In this document: piece by piece, positions 10,224 through 20,009 of the stretch
Numbering within the stretch: the first letter of the stretch is position 1
How the letters are laid out: each line of letters opens with the position of its first letter
DNA from: Liolophura sinensis
Taxonomy: Eukaryota > Mollusca > Polyplacophora > Chitonida > Chitonidae
Direction of reading: 5' to 3'
Assembly: GCF_032854445.1 (NCBI RefSeq)
Contig: NC_088305.1
Location: 10,049,606 to 10,091,716 of the forward strand
Length of the DNA stretch: 42,111 bases
Translations under genes and position numbers: made by a program
The notes under the pieces: generated by a model
The model's database searches: none
What the model was told of the DNA's origin: nothing
Seen by the model: only the letters and a program-made list of their open reading frames with translations

Positions 10224-11408
10224 ACCTTGTAACTCTTATAAAAGCTCGGTTAAGGCATGCCAGTGCTCCAGAGTGTTTCCAACAATACTGCTGTGATCAT
10301 GAGACGTCAACTGAGTGCTGCAGTCTGCAACCGTATCGTTGGTATGAGCCTGGCTGGAGCAAAACAGAGGAACATTGCAGCAGCTCTTGGTGTCACTCAG
10401 GGAACCGTCTCCAAAATCTTTAAACGACACCGACAGACGGGTGTGCCGAAGCCTAGACCGAGGTCTGGTCGGCCACGAAAGACCACCGAGAGAGAGGACT
10501 GGTATCTGGTGAGGCTTTGCCGCAATGGCCGTACGAAGAGTTCCAACCAGATACGCGCTGACTGGATGAGATTTACCAATACTCATGTGTCAAGCCGCTT
10601 AGTGCGATCAAGACTGTTGACTGCTGGGTGTTTGGTAAGGAGGCCTAAGAGGAAGCCTTTGCTACAGCGTCGACACCGCCAGGCACTCTTATCCTGGGCC
10701 CGGGAACACCTGAACTGGCAGGTGGGACACTGGCGACACGTGATATTCAGTGATGAGTCTCGTTTTGTCGTCTACCGGGAAGATGGCCGTGTGATGGTGC
10801 GTCGTCAGGCTCACGAGGCTCTGAACGAAGATTGCATCATGCCCAGAGTCCAAGGCGGGGGTGGTGGGGTCACCGTCTGGGGTGCTTTTCATAGCACTGG
10901 TAAATGCGACCTGCACGTCTTGGATGGACACATGAACCAGCACCAATATCAACGGATTCTGGAAACGATAATGCTCCCATTTGCTCGGCAACAATTCAGG
11001 GCAAACTTTGTGTATCAGGACGACAACGCCACGCTGCACTGGACCGAACTGATACGGAAGTTTCTGGAACAGGAGGGTGTTGAGCACATGCAGTGGCCAG
11101 CCATTTCACCGGAAATGAACCCAATTGAGAACTTGTGGGCGGAAGTTTCCCGTGGGTTGAATAACCTGGATGAAGCCCCAACGAACGTGGCTGAACTAAC
11201 TCGTGCTGTGCTCACTTGCTGGAGAGATATACCGGAAGAAACTTTGACTTCCTTAGTTGCCAGTATGCCAAGACGTGTGCGCGCATTGTACAATGCGAGG
11301 GGTGGGCACACCAAGTACTAAATTAATTTTCTGTATTGTTAGTGTTTTGCATATTTAACTTACCAAGTATTGTAGACATATTTCCAATCGAATAAAAGTT
11401 ACAGCTCG
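10224..11408 (+). mobile_element. Tc1-type DNA transposon, 1.2 kb
   Basis: The element is flanked by TA at 10222-10223 and 11409-11410. Its ends form short imperfect inverted repeats sharing tgtaact and a tttat/cttat block (10224-10244 and the reverse complement of 11387-11408). It carries one intact transposase. It sits inside LINE ORF1 in the opposite orientation. Removing it with one TA brings the two halves of ORF1 into the same frame, which supports these boundaries. An AATAAA is present at 11391. Confidence 0.82.
10257..11321 (+). CDS. Tc1/mariner-family transposase, intact
   Basis: The protein has 354 residues, starts at ATG 10257 and has no stops or frameshifts. The N-terminal part holds the paired-type DNA-binding helices (RNIAAALGVTQGTVSKIFKR, about 38-57), a GRPRK AT-hook-like link (71-75) and a second helical domain. 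The catalytic domain has D166 in IFSDESRF, D256 in VYQDDNATLH and E291 in SPEMNPIENLW. The spacing of 34 residues between the last two gives a DD34E signature. A glycine run (GGGGG at about 200-204) is in the usual place. Tc1 enzymes cut the element ends and insert at TA. The reading frame is clean while the host LINE is decayed, so this insertion is probably the younger. Whether it is active cannot be told from sequence. Confidence 0.95.
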   Translation: MPVLQSVSNNTAVIMRRQLSAAVCNRIVGMSLAGAKQRNIAAALGVTQGTVSKIFKRHRQTGVPKPRPRSGRPRKTTEREDWYLVRLCRNGRTKSSNQIRADWMRFTNTHVSSRLVRSRLLTAGCLVRRPKRKPLLQRRHRQALLSWAREHLNWQVGHWRHVIFSDESRFVVYREDGRVMVRRQAHEALNEDCIMPRVQGGGGGVTVWGAFHSTGKCDLHVLDGHMNQHQYQRILETIMLPFARQQFRANFVYQDDNATLHWTELIRKFLEQEGVEHMQWPAISPEMNPIENLWAEVSRGLNNLDEAPTNVAELTRAVLTCWRDIPEETLTSLVASMPRRVRALYNARGGHTKY

Positions 11409-12570
11409 TAATAAAATACATGGGTTTCACTGAATTTCTGCACTTGTTTGGGGCGCTTTCAGAATATCGTGAAAAACTCGTCTCCTATAACATTTAGAAA
11501 TGTTTTGGTTTGAGGAAACTATTGATAATGCATCATAGAGACTAGTCCAAGTGAAACCAATCGACAGATTATTGACCTGAACGCAACGAACCACGCTCTT
11601 CGTGGAGATGGTGTGAAATTCACCAATATTCCAAACTTTTTTCCAGGACTGTATTTTTTGTATTAAGGTAGTTTGTGTTGAAGTATTGAAAGCAGGTCGA
11701 ACAGTAGGTTCAGCAAAAACAGGAGAAGATTTCTGGTTTGCAATGGGCCAAGTCATTGATGTTTGAGTAGCAACAGGTGCTACTCGCTTGACTGCATTGG
11801 CAAATGAAGTCTGCAGTGAAGTATTAGGAGGCGAGACTAGTTTCCGGGCCTCCTGATACGATATATTGTTTTTAGTTTTTAAAGTGATTGTTTTTCCTTT
11901 ACGAAAAGTGGACAGTCCTTAGAGGAGGCCATGTGATCTCCACCGCAATTGCAACACTTAAATGTGTTGCTGCAGTCGAAACCCTCATGACCTTCACTGC
12001 CACATCGAAAACAAACAAGTTTGTTTTTACATTGGCCCTTGCCATGACCAAATTTCTGGCACGTAAAACAACGTGTTGGGTTAGGGATGTATAAGTCTAC
12101 ACTGACTCTATACGGGCCAATTTAGATGTATGATGGAATAGAAGTACGATGAAAAGTTAACAGGTATGTATTTAGTTTCAGGATATTACCAGATTTCTTC
12201 ATAGTGAAGCGCTTTACTCTGGTAACACCTTGCGACTTCAGTTCACTGCAGATTTCCTCTTCTGAAAGTTCCAAAATAGCTTGATCCCCGTCACGAATTA
12301 TTCCCTGACAGCTCTTCAGGGAATTGTGAGGGGATGTAAACACAGGTATGTCCGAAATTTTTTTAACGATAGTAAATTGATGGATTGTTGTTGGCGGAGA
12401 CATTCAATGAGAATGTCTCCGGACCTTAGCTTTTTCACATTTTTTAAGGTTCCAGCGACTCCCTGGAGAGCCCTTTGCAAAAGAAAGGGATGGATTTTGG
12501 AGGCCGGCTTCTGTTCATTCTTAGTTGAAAGAACAATAAAAGCCGGCCAACTGTCCGACAAAACCTCCAT

Positions 12571-13266
12571 CTTCCTCTTTTTGTTGGTACTCTAAGTCAT
12601 TCCAGCAGAAGATCTAACATATATTGGATACGTTTTGCGAAAAACTTAAAGACATAATATATATCAAAAAGATTCACCCCATGTGTTCCCCACCCGCCAC
12701 GGAGTGTCAACAAGGGCGATGCCTGAACCTGGGGATACCCAGCAGGACACACACCAAGGACTCCACATGAGGTATACTCGAACAGATGGCCCTAATGAGC
12801 AAACCCCATAAAGTAAATAAGGTCACAGACACATACTACTCGATTGACCCATGAGCCACCGCCTCAAAACTTGGAAGGAAACCGTTATTCTCTAAAGGAG
12901 TGATGTTATCGAGAAATGTTTTAGGACCAAAAAGAGGCAAGACGTGAACAAGCCGATTGATCGGACCGGGCCAATCCGACCTCCCTCTCTCTCCAAGTAA
13001 GGGCCAAAGTGACGTGTTGGGCGTGAGGATCTCGCAAGACCAACACGCCATCAGCCACAAGGATCCCGTCCTCGGAGATTACGGGTCGCAACCCACGGCA
13101 AACAGGTCGCTCCCCGGTTGCCTCTCACACAACCGAGAAGATGTGAGCCTATTATATTCACCGGGCTCACACAGGAGAGCTCTAGGTTAGTCGACTTTTA
13201 CGACAAGCTTTCCCAGAGGGCTGAGGTCCTATTCTTATCACCCCGGAAACCCCACGGGGGCATTCC
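12571..13266 (-). promoter_or_regulatory. LINE 5'UTR, probable internal promoter
   Basis: About 695 bases lie between the element's 5' end (plus-strand ccccacggggg at about 13250-13260) and the ORF1 start. It is GC-richer than its surroundings and matches the second copy at 13515-14072 nearly end to end. LINE promoters normally lie within this region (family knowledge). Visible structures include an 8-base inverted pair, cgtgttgg at 13013-13020 and ccaacacg at 13040-13047. The sequences of copies 19872-20009 and 33798-33919 are internally shortened versions. Confidence 0.75.
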
Positions 13267-14072
13267 AACAAAATGTTCCCAGATTTCTTTTTTTGACTTG
13301 TTCCAGAGTTCCAGCATAACTTTCTAATGTCTTTTTTTTTTAGTACGAATGGATTTATTTTCATTTTGCCTTCATTTTTATTAGATATTACTAAGAAGGT
13401 AGGAAAGTATTTTCTCCTTCATTATCTAATGGAACTTCATTTTTTCTTTTTTTTAGCAACGACTGTTGTAATTTCAGATGAAGCCATGTTATATTTTATT
13501 TAATGTCACCCTGCGTGTCCCCCACCCGCCACGGAGTGCCAAGGACGAATCCACCCCTGGGAATGACCAGCAGAGAACAGAAACAGGGAATCCACGCAAG
13601 GTATGCTCGAACAGATTGAGTTACACAAACAAGATTAAACCCAATCTACTCCATTGACCCATTAGCCACCGCCTTCTACAATGACCCCGACCAAGAGCAT
13701 CTGGTGTTAACCCAACTTTACATCACATTATGTGAAAGTATACCAAACTGGATCAAGTGTAGGGCTTGACGCGACCAGCCGATTAATCGGACCGGGTCCA
13801 TCCGACCCCACGTCTCTCTCCAAGTAAGGGCCAAAGTGGCGTGTTGGGCGCGAGGATCTCGCAAGACCAACGTGCCCTCAGCCACCAGGATCCCGTCCTC
13901 TTAGATTACGGGTCCCAACCCTCGGCAAACCGGTCGCTCCCGGGTTGCCTCTCACACAACCGAGAAGATTTGAGCCTATTAAATTCACCAGGTTCACAAA
14001 GGAGAGTTCTAGGTTAGTCGACTTTTACGACAAGCTTACTTAGAGGGCTAAGGTCCTATTCTTTTCATCCCA
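13250..14072 (-). mobile_element. Related second LINE: 5'UTR plus ORF1 start
   Basis: Bases 13515-14072 are a second copy of the LINE 5'UTR. Its ORF1 beginning follows on the minus strand at about 13470-13255. There FPTFLVISNKNEGK and INPFVLKK resemble the ORF1 leader of the larger element (WPAFIVLSTKNEQK, IHPFLLQR) but are clearly diverged. The frame is broken by an A-rich slip and ends at GNILLECP, where the 5' end of the larger LINE begins. This suggests that the larger LINE inserted into, or recombined with, this one. I could not recognise the missing continuation left of 5795. Confidence 0.65.
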
Positions 14073-15504
14073 TGGATGGGCATACTGTTGAGTCATCAGT
14101 GTGTAAGCAGGGAATGTAAAGATTGTATGCAGTTACACGTAGTTATCATAGCAGAGGTTACTCTGGAGCCCGTTTCCGTACTAGAGGTTATAGTTCCTTT
14201 TGACCCGTTAGGAGATCGCTGCTATTTTGTTTATGCTTGCATTAAACATTACGCGATTTTCGCATGATATTTTATCCATCTACGTCGTGCCACCAAGCCT
14301 TATGAATTACTTCTCACAGGAAAATTACTCACATTTTTTCTAGACATTGTGTCAGTATTTTTGTAAGTAACGTTACTTTCATTAAGTTGAATCATTTTTG
14401 AGGTCACGTAATTTCATTGCGAAGTAATTTACTAGTTTACCGTCCGTTGCACCAGTGTCTATACATGTATATCGGAATAGAGTTAGTGAAATTATTTAAT
14501 TGCACTAACGGTAAATATTTTTACTGTAAATGGAATTGCGTATGTAGCTGCTGATGATAAATGGAGAAAGAGTTCTGTGCAGTTATGAGAATACTCTTGT
14601 TCGCGTTTATCAGTTGGATGATTACTGTATGTAGCCGCGGGCACTGCCGTGCGTGTATTGGAGTTATCAGACAGTTACTTGGGGTGAGTTCAGCGGATCC
14701 CGATATGAAATACATTGTCTAAAAAGATCTCTGACTAAATTACCCGGTGAATATAAAAGCAACAAAGTCATAATACATTTGTTAGGCCATTAGGTGCCTT
14801 TTAGTTGTCTTATAACTTATAGTTACTATGATGACGTGTTCCCCTATAATTTATTTCATTCAGTTTTGTTCTAGTTAATTATTACATAAAATAGGAAGGA
14901 CTAAATCGGTTGGAATCAATTTTAAACTCATGTAAGGAGGAGGTCATAATCATTTAACTTGCATAATTACGCATGTTCACAATATAATGGTCTGCGTTAT
15001 TACTATTTGTACTACGAAGTCATGGATCGGTATGTTCTATAGGGTTTCATACGTTGGCAATATATTCGCCTGTGTCACACAGTAAGATACATACAAAATT
15101 CATACATTAGAAAACCGGCGCAGGGAAGGAGATGACTAATTCTACGCATCTCGGTATCAGTTTACTAGATAACCCTGATTTCGTAGAACACCTAGACTTT
15201 TTGCATTTTTAAATCAAATTAAGCCCTGGTGGTAGGTGGCGAGTAATTTGCTACTATTTCAGCATTTACATGAATACCTAGAATGGTAGAAGCCTAATAG
15301 GTTAATTGACAATATTTCACTGGTTACCATTTGTGTGACCATTTGTCAATTATCGCACTGTCGTAACTGCTCTGGTTTTACTGGCTATGTTTTTAGTCTT
15401 GAGGAATTCTGCTGGTCATGGTTAAGTTGTAAAGTTTTGTTTTGGAGGTAGGCAGTAGAAATATAGACATGGTTTGCTCTAGAATGGCCAACTTGGAAAT
15501 GTCA
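14073..15504. other. Unassigned stretch with one dispersed repeat
   Basis: I see no gene. Bases 15007-15105 repeat the sequence at 78-177. A short frame at 14076-14267 and a minus one at 14521-14715 have no motifs. The rest is AT-rich without recognisable elements. Confidence 0.4.
15007..15105. repeat. Dispersed repeat shared with 78-177
   Basis: The shared words ctacgaagtcatg, tgttctatagggttt and ctgtgtcaca lie in the same order and orientation as at 78-177, with small indels. Family unknown. Confidence 0.6.
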
Positions 15505-15940
15505 GCGATGTCCCCTGGCTAACAACGTAACGTTTTTCAGTTCTTTACCCGACAATACCACCCGAATAATATTATATATAGAATATATATAAAAATTAGT
15601 AGGAAGGCGATAAAAAGTTCTGTTATTTTGTTTAACGACTACTACCACAGTAAAAGTCACGTCCGTAAAAAGTTTTCTAGGAATATTTACAAAAAGGCAC
15701 TAGAACATTTTAAACTCTCATTTGAGCAAATGAAAAGGAGATGTCCCCTACCATATTGCAGCTAATACATTCTTTATACGACCATACCACCCGAATTATA
15801 TTGTGTATAAATTAGCAGGGAGACGATAAAAAAAAAAAAAAAAAAATAGGTTCCGTTTGTTTAAAGACTACTACCACAGTAAAACTACACGTCCGTAAAA
15901 CGATGTAGTCTAGGAATATTTACAAAAGGCTTGGTGTAAG
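15505..15940. repeat. Tandem duplication, unit about 229 bp
   Basis: Two adjacent copies (about 15505-15735 and 15736-15940) share gatgtcccct, taccacccgaat, aaattag, gactactaccacagtaaaa, cacgtccgtaaaa and ctaggaatatttacaaaa in order, offset by 229-233 bases. The second carries an A-run of about 19 at 15830-15846. It encodes nothing recognisable. Confidence 0.75.
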
Positions 15941-16529
15941 GAAAGAAAATGAGAACAAAAAGTGGCGAATATCGTTTTCGTAAACATGTGCAAAAACCAA
16001 GGGACCAAGAGGAACAGGACACCATGGCTTTCTGTATTATGGTAGTATGGGATGGAGAATTTAGAAGTATTTCTGTTCACATTTTTGTCCATCCCCAGGG
16101 TAAAAAAACGTTTTGATACGTTCAAGAAATTTTGCCACCAAGATACGCTAACCCTCGATTACCGTTTAAATTAGCCAGGGTGATACATACCACTGTTGTG
16201 TACAAATGTCTTTAAAAAAATCAGCTCTTCTATTTAATACTGGTTACCGTGTGGAACTTTTTGAATTCATTCAATAGGATTTACCAAACCCATTCATCCG
16301 GCTCATACCCTATAACTTTCATATCTTATATTTAACAATGTATATCCAGTTACTTAAATAAGTTGAAATTTTAAGCTTAGAATATGTTCAAAAGTTAAAC
16401 CACGACTTTTTAAAACCAACTGCACCCAAACCGAAGCCAACTGAAAGCACATCTTCAGTTCGTTATCAGCATGTAACACGGCTTGTTGAACTAGGTGTAT
16501 GGAATGCATTTTGTTTCGAGGGATTTTGG
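15941..16529. other. Unassigned stretch
   Basis: A minus-strand frame at 15910-16125 has no motif. I see no gene or known repeat before the LINE fragment that starts near 16530. Confidence 0.35.
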
Positions 16530-17277
16530 ACGTTTTAGTCCTTTGATTCTTGAACTATATACCTTTACGCGGGACACTTGTGAAAAGAGGAAAGGGCGTT
16601 ATCTTCTGTTTGATAGCAAGTCATATTAGTATCCTCGGGAGAAACAGTCGTAGACAGGGAGGCAAAAATTGCCCTGTTAAACCTTTATATAAAATAAGTC
16701 TTCTATATACGGATTTTCGTTGTAATGTTATTGAGTATATTCGTCGCCTTTAGCAGGGCGAATGGGACTTCTAGGTCCACAATAAACTGCAGCCTATTCA
16801 CTTAGCCATTCTTACACAGGCGGGATGTCTGAAAGAGACTACGTACATTGCAGTTTTAACGAGGTCGGGTTTTGCATTCTCGTTCCACACAATTTCATTA
16901 TGCGTTCCTGGTGACATATCTTGGTTGACCCAATAGATTTAGCCGAACATGAGCTAGTTCTACACAGTTAACTCCATGTTCGATTTATTTCACAGCATGC
17001 TGGCGATCCTATCATTAAATATATGAAGGTCGTTGTCCAATATAAAATGCAGGTTTGGTTTAATAGGCATACATATTTAGATACTTTAGAATAAAAGTAG
17101 TGTGTGGGTTTTAAATGATTTTGCTTTTTAATAACTTGTCAGTCTACTGGTTTTAATTTTGGTTTATCTGTCACTTCGAAAGCCATTCATTGCCTCGTAA
17201 TACAAACAAGTCCCCGCTATGATAGGACTGAAATGTTTCCACTGTGGTTTTAATCCATAATCATTTATTTATTCAAT
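16530..17277 (+). mobile_element. 5'-truncated LINE, RNase H to 3' tail
   Basis: It starts inside RNase H (compare 23105). The frame from 16550 shows LVKRGKGVIFC and the degraded ILGRNSRRQGGK in place of IHGNTVVDREAK. It then follows the ORF2 end (cagcatgctggcgat near 16995) and closes with gttttaatccataatcatttatttattc. It is an old, heavily mutated copy. Confidence 0.7.
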
Positions 17278-18417
17278 GTTCTCTGCAAGGCTACACACCG
17301 GATCTGTAGTTGTGTACATACCCGCATCAATTGCTTCGCTTATGACAAAGTATCCCTCACATAGAAGGTTCATGGCAGGGAGGTATCAAACCAAGTGAAA
17401 AAAAAGGACCTGGCTTTTGATACCATATTGCAGCTAATACATTTACGTTCCCTATTCAAACGCACGAAGGCGTCACTTTAGTGCACTGAGCACGCTATAG
17501 CAAATAATAGAATACGGAGTCTGCTACACACCGGCACACCAAGAGCTGACTAACGGTCTGATTCTCACCCCAGAGTTATACAAATATATATGCCGCAGTT
17601 GTGGAACGTAGGAACTTCTACGAACTTCGTGTAACACCACATAAGCTCCCCTACGCGTCAGGCTGCGAGAACAGGCTTAGTTTAAATTTGTATGTCGATG
17701 GAATACTGATCATCTTGAGTGTAAGGCTAGTTTTGACAGATGCTGTCGTCTAACATGAATGTTTGCATTGTGCCAAAGCATTGATACTCAGTGTTTGCGT
17801 CTTGACTTCTGTAAACTAGTATCAAAGACTTCAGTAAATCGAAGAATTCCATACTAGCATTGTGAATTTTGGAAAATCACACATTGCCGGTGAATATTCA
17901 ACATCTCGTTTCGGTTAGAATTTTGTTTGAACTGTCAATGACGCAGGATCGGCTTTTCACGCATTGTCCTCGAGGTGAAAATGGACAGAGATATCATGAA
18001 AGGAATAAAAACTAGAAGGCGTTGTTAGTAGAGGCAAGATCTGTGCGCGATGTCCCGCTTATATAACCCTACGACACCATTAAGCCAAGAGGGTTATGTC
18101 AATATGTAAACTTTCACTAGTGAGTCACATTCTGTAGGGTTTTTGTAGTGCAGAATATTTTTCTCTTTCATATGCTGTGAAAATTATATTGTGCTCTTTA
18201 GGCATTCCCAGATACCAACAACAATTTCAAATTTTAAACTTGTAAAGCGATTAAGAGTTAGTGCGTTTATTATTCATAATTTTATTTGTTAAAAGATTGC
18301 AATCCTGCCACACCACTGGTTATCAAAAGATCTTCATGGTATTTTTGGAAATCCCAATAACTAATTTAAAGAATTATCTTCATGCTAAATAAATACAGAT
18401 ATTATTGTATTCTTTCC
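17278..18417. other. Unassigned stretch
   Basis: I see no gene. A 22-base word, accatattgcagctaatacatt, at about 17423-17444 is identical to one at about 15750-15771 in the tandem duplication, so a short dispersed repeat is likely. The rest is AT-rich and featureless to the eye. Confidence 0.35.
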
Positions 18418-18867
18418 CGGGAAATTTTACGATGGTTTTAGCGAGGTTCCTTACTGAGCGTTCTCGTTCAACACACAATTTTATTTTCGGTGGGAGCAAT
18501 GCTTCCTAGTGTGTTGGACGTGATGCTGAATACAAATTCAAACATATTCTTCTTGACTGCCCATGTTTGACAAAGATTCTACAAAATCAGCTCTCTCTAT
18601 CATCACTGGCGGTGCTGTCACAAAATATTGGCCTATATCATGAAATATAAATTTTAATTATAAGTTATATATATTTCTACATATACTATTTCTAAAATAC
18701 GCTGGTCTTGGAGTGTTAACTTTTTTTTTCTTTTCAACATTTTTGTTTTTTTAAATGTTCTCACTACCATATGGAAAGCCTCAACCGCCTCGTCTTTTCA
18801 CCATGTTCTCGACACCATAAGGCTGAAATATTGCCGATGTGGCGTTAAGCCATAATCATTCATTCAA
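18418..18867 (+). mobile_element. 5'-truncated LINE, ORF2 end and 3'UTR
   Basis: It matches the last part of ORF2 (tgggagcaatgcttcctagtgtgttgg, then cttgactgcccatg) and the whole 3'UTR, ending gccgatgtggcgttaagccataatcattcattc at about 18836-18866. The next LINE tail begins within two bases. Confidence 0.75.
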
Positions 18868-19055
18868 GGGCCATTGGCCTATGTCATGAAGTGTAAATGT
18901 TGATATTTATCAATATATAAATAGGAAGATGTATCCATATAATTTTGGAGGTAAGCTATTTTATATCCATGGTGGTTTTCGACTTTTAACTGTTTTGGTA
19001 TAGCTGAAAGATTTGCTAACGTGACCTTAAACCATAGTCATTAATTCATTCTGAA
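18868..19055 (+). mobile_element. LINE 3'UTR fragment, head to tail
   Basis: It begins gggccattggcctatgtcatgaa, the end of ORF2, directly after the ATTC tail of the preceding copy. It ends accttaaaccatagtcattaattcattc. It contains only about 190 bases of the 3'UTR, with an internal deletion. Confidence 0.65.
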
Positions 19056-19550
19056 CATGCTATTAGGTACGGAGAGCGGGAATATTGGCCGGCCCTCAGT
19101 GGAAACAAAAGTACCGGAGCTCTGTAACGACAAAAAAAGGATATTTTCTAAATGCATGTGATGCGATTGTTTTTAGTTACGCCACTAGAAATACCCTTTT
19201 TGTTCAAGAAGATGACTGCACTGGTTTAAAACGCTCCCAACAGAAGATTAGCGTGGCCTTGTGTGCAAACATGGTAAAATCCCTGTAATGGGTAACCAAA
19301 AGCCTCCGCTGCTTTGACCGGCTTAGTATTTGTTCAATCCCGCAAATACCACAAGAAAATCCCAGTCTATGGAGCAAGGCATGATCCAGGCGACAAATTC
19401 AGTAGGTGCTGACTGCTGTCGATAAAGATGGGCTTACCGGGACTGCTGGGTTGCCGGAGCCTGGAATTAAGTTCACCGCTCAACATTTTAGGGATATTAC
19501 GCTAAATTTGGACTTTGCCTGAAGGAAAGTGCTCGGATTTTAAAACATGA
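19056..19550. other. Unassigned stretch
   Basis: One short frame at 19085-19288 has no recognisable motif and uses GTG or TTG-type starts only. I see no LINE or SINE sequence here. Confidence 0.3.
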
Positions 19551-19802
19551 CAACAACAACAACCTCCTTTCGCTCTTGAAAAGCTGGTACAAGAACTCTT
19601 TGGCTGCTTTTTTGGAGACCTTGTGAAGTTAGATACGAACAAGCACATACACAACGCCGAGGTACGTGACTGGTACTTTCCTACTGAAAAAATAGTGGAT
19701 GTTGAGGAACTCACTCCCGTACCAACTACGTGTTCCGTTGTAGAAACCCCGAAAGCGCACAACAAAACTAAAAATGCCCTCCGTATAATATCAATCAATT
19801 GA
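19551..19802 (+). CDS. Possible 3' coding piece, unknown protein
   Basis: An 83-codon frame follows a TGA at 19548 and ends at TGA 19800. It has no ATG, so it would be an internal or last exon or a remnant. After a short glutamine run it reads PPFALEKLVQELFGCFFGD, later EVRDWYFPTEKIVDVEEL and VVETPKAHNKTKNALR. Its balanced composition looks like real protein. I recognise no family. The LINE copy starting at 19872 lies just downstream. It could be the end of another transposon's protein. Confidence 0.3.
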   Translation, partial: QQQQPPFALEKLVQELFGCFFGDLVKLDTNKHIHNAEVRDWYFPTEKIVDVEELTPVPTTCSVVETPKAHNKTKNALRIISIN

Positions 19803-20009
19803 TCGTACTAGAAGATAAGATGAATGCCATTCCCATGCCCACACAGACAAAAAATAAGTGACTTTCCACTAACCGACCTCCGTGGGTTTTCAGGGAGGAT
19901 AAGAATAGGACCTAACCCTTTTAGGCAAGCTGGTCGTAAAAGTCGACTAACCTCGAGCTCTAACACGCCCAGGGCGTGTTGGTCTTGCGAGATGCCCAAC
20001 ACCTCACTT

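Larger units (their letters stand above)
9748..12570 (-). pseudogene. LINE ORF1 with zinc knuckles, split by Tc1
   Basis: ORF1 encodes the RNA-binding partner of the LINE RNA. From ATG 12570 it has a leader (WPAFIVLSTKNEQKPASKIH), a region near TSPHNSLKSCQGIIRDGD, then three CCHC knuckles at about 11930-12080 (CFTCQKFGHGKGQC, CFRCGSEGHEGFDC, CCNCGGDHMASSKDC) and an ISYQEARKL stretch. It continues at 11756-11427, stops at one TGA, is interrupted by the Tc1 element, and resumes in the same frame at NHVCAHDFF to end at TAA near 9748. Frameshifts lie near 12400 and 11890. The segment from about 11680 to 9890 is absent from the ORF1 copy at 33920-35010. It contains CAHDF, CPNC and CIQCKAH. Confidence 0.8.
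5795..13266 (-). mobile_element. Near full-length I/Nimb-type LINE, interrupted
   Basis: This is a non-LTR retrotransposon read on the minus strand. The 5'UTR is 12571-13266, ORF1 12570-9748, ORF2 9717 to about 6050, then a 3'UTR ending in (gaat)n on the plus strand (ATTC repeats in element sense) at 5795-5815. The order CCHC ORF1, APE endonuclease, reverse transcriptase, RNase H and short-repeat tail fits the I superfamily. About 6.3 kb remains after removing the nested Tc1 element at 10224-11408. ORF2 is broken by frameshifts near 8985, between 8300 and 8466, and near 7450, and by an early stop at 6204, so this copy is dead. At least eight partial copies occur elsewhere in the window. Confidence 0.9.

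Noticed and set aside
10236-11314. Several minus-strand frames over the Tc1 transposase
   Set aside because: They are shadows of the intact 354-residue transposase on the plus strand and have no motifs of their own.
13515-14072. Independent non-coding gene or satellite unit because of its repetition beside 12683-13266
   Set aside because: Both are LINE 5'UTRs, since an ORF1 start follows each of them on the minus strand.
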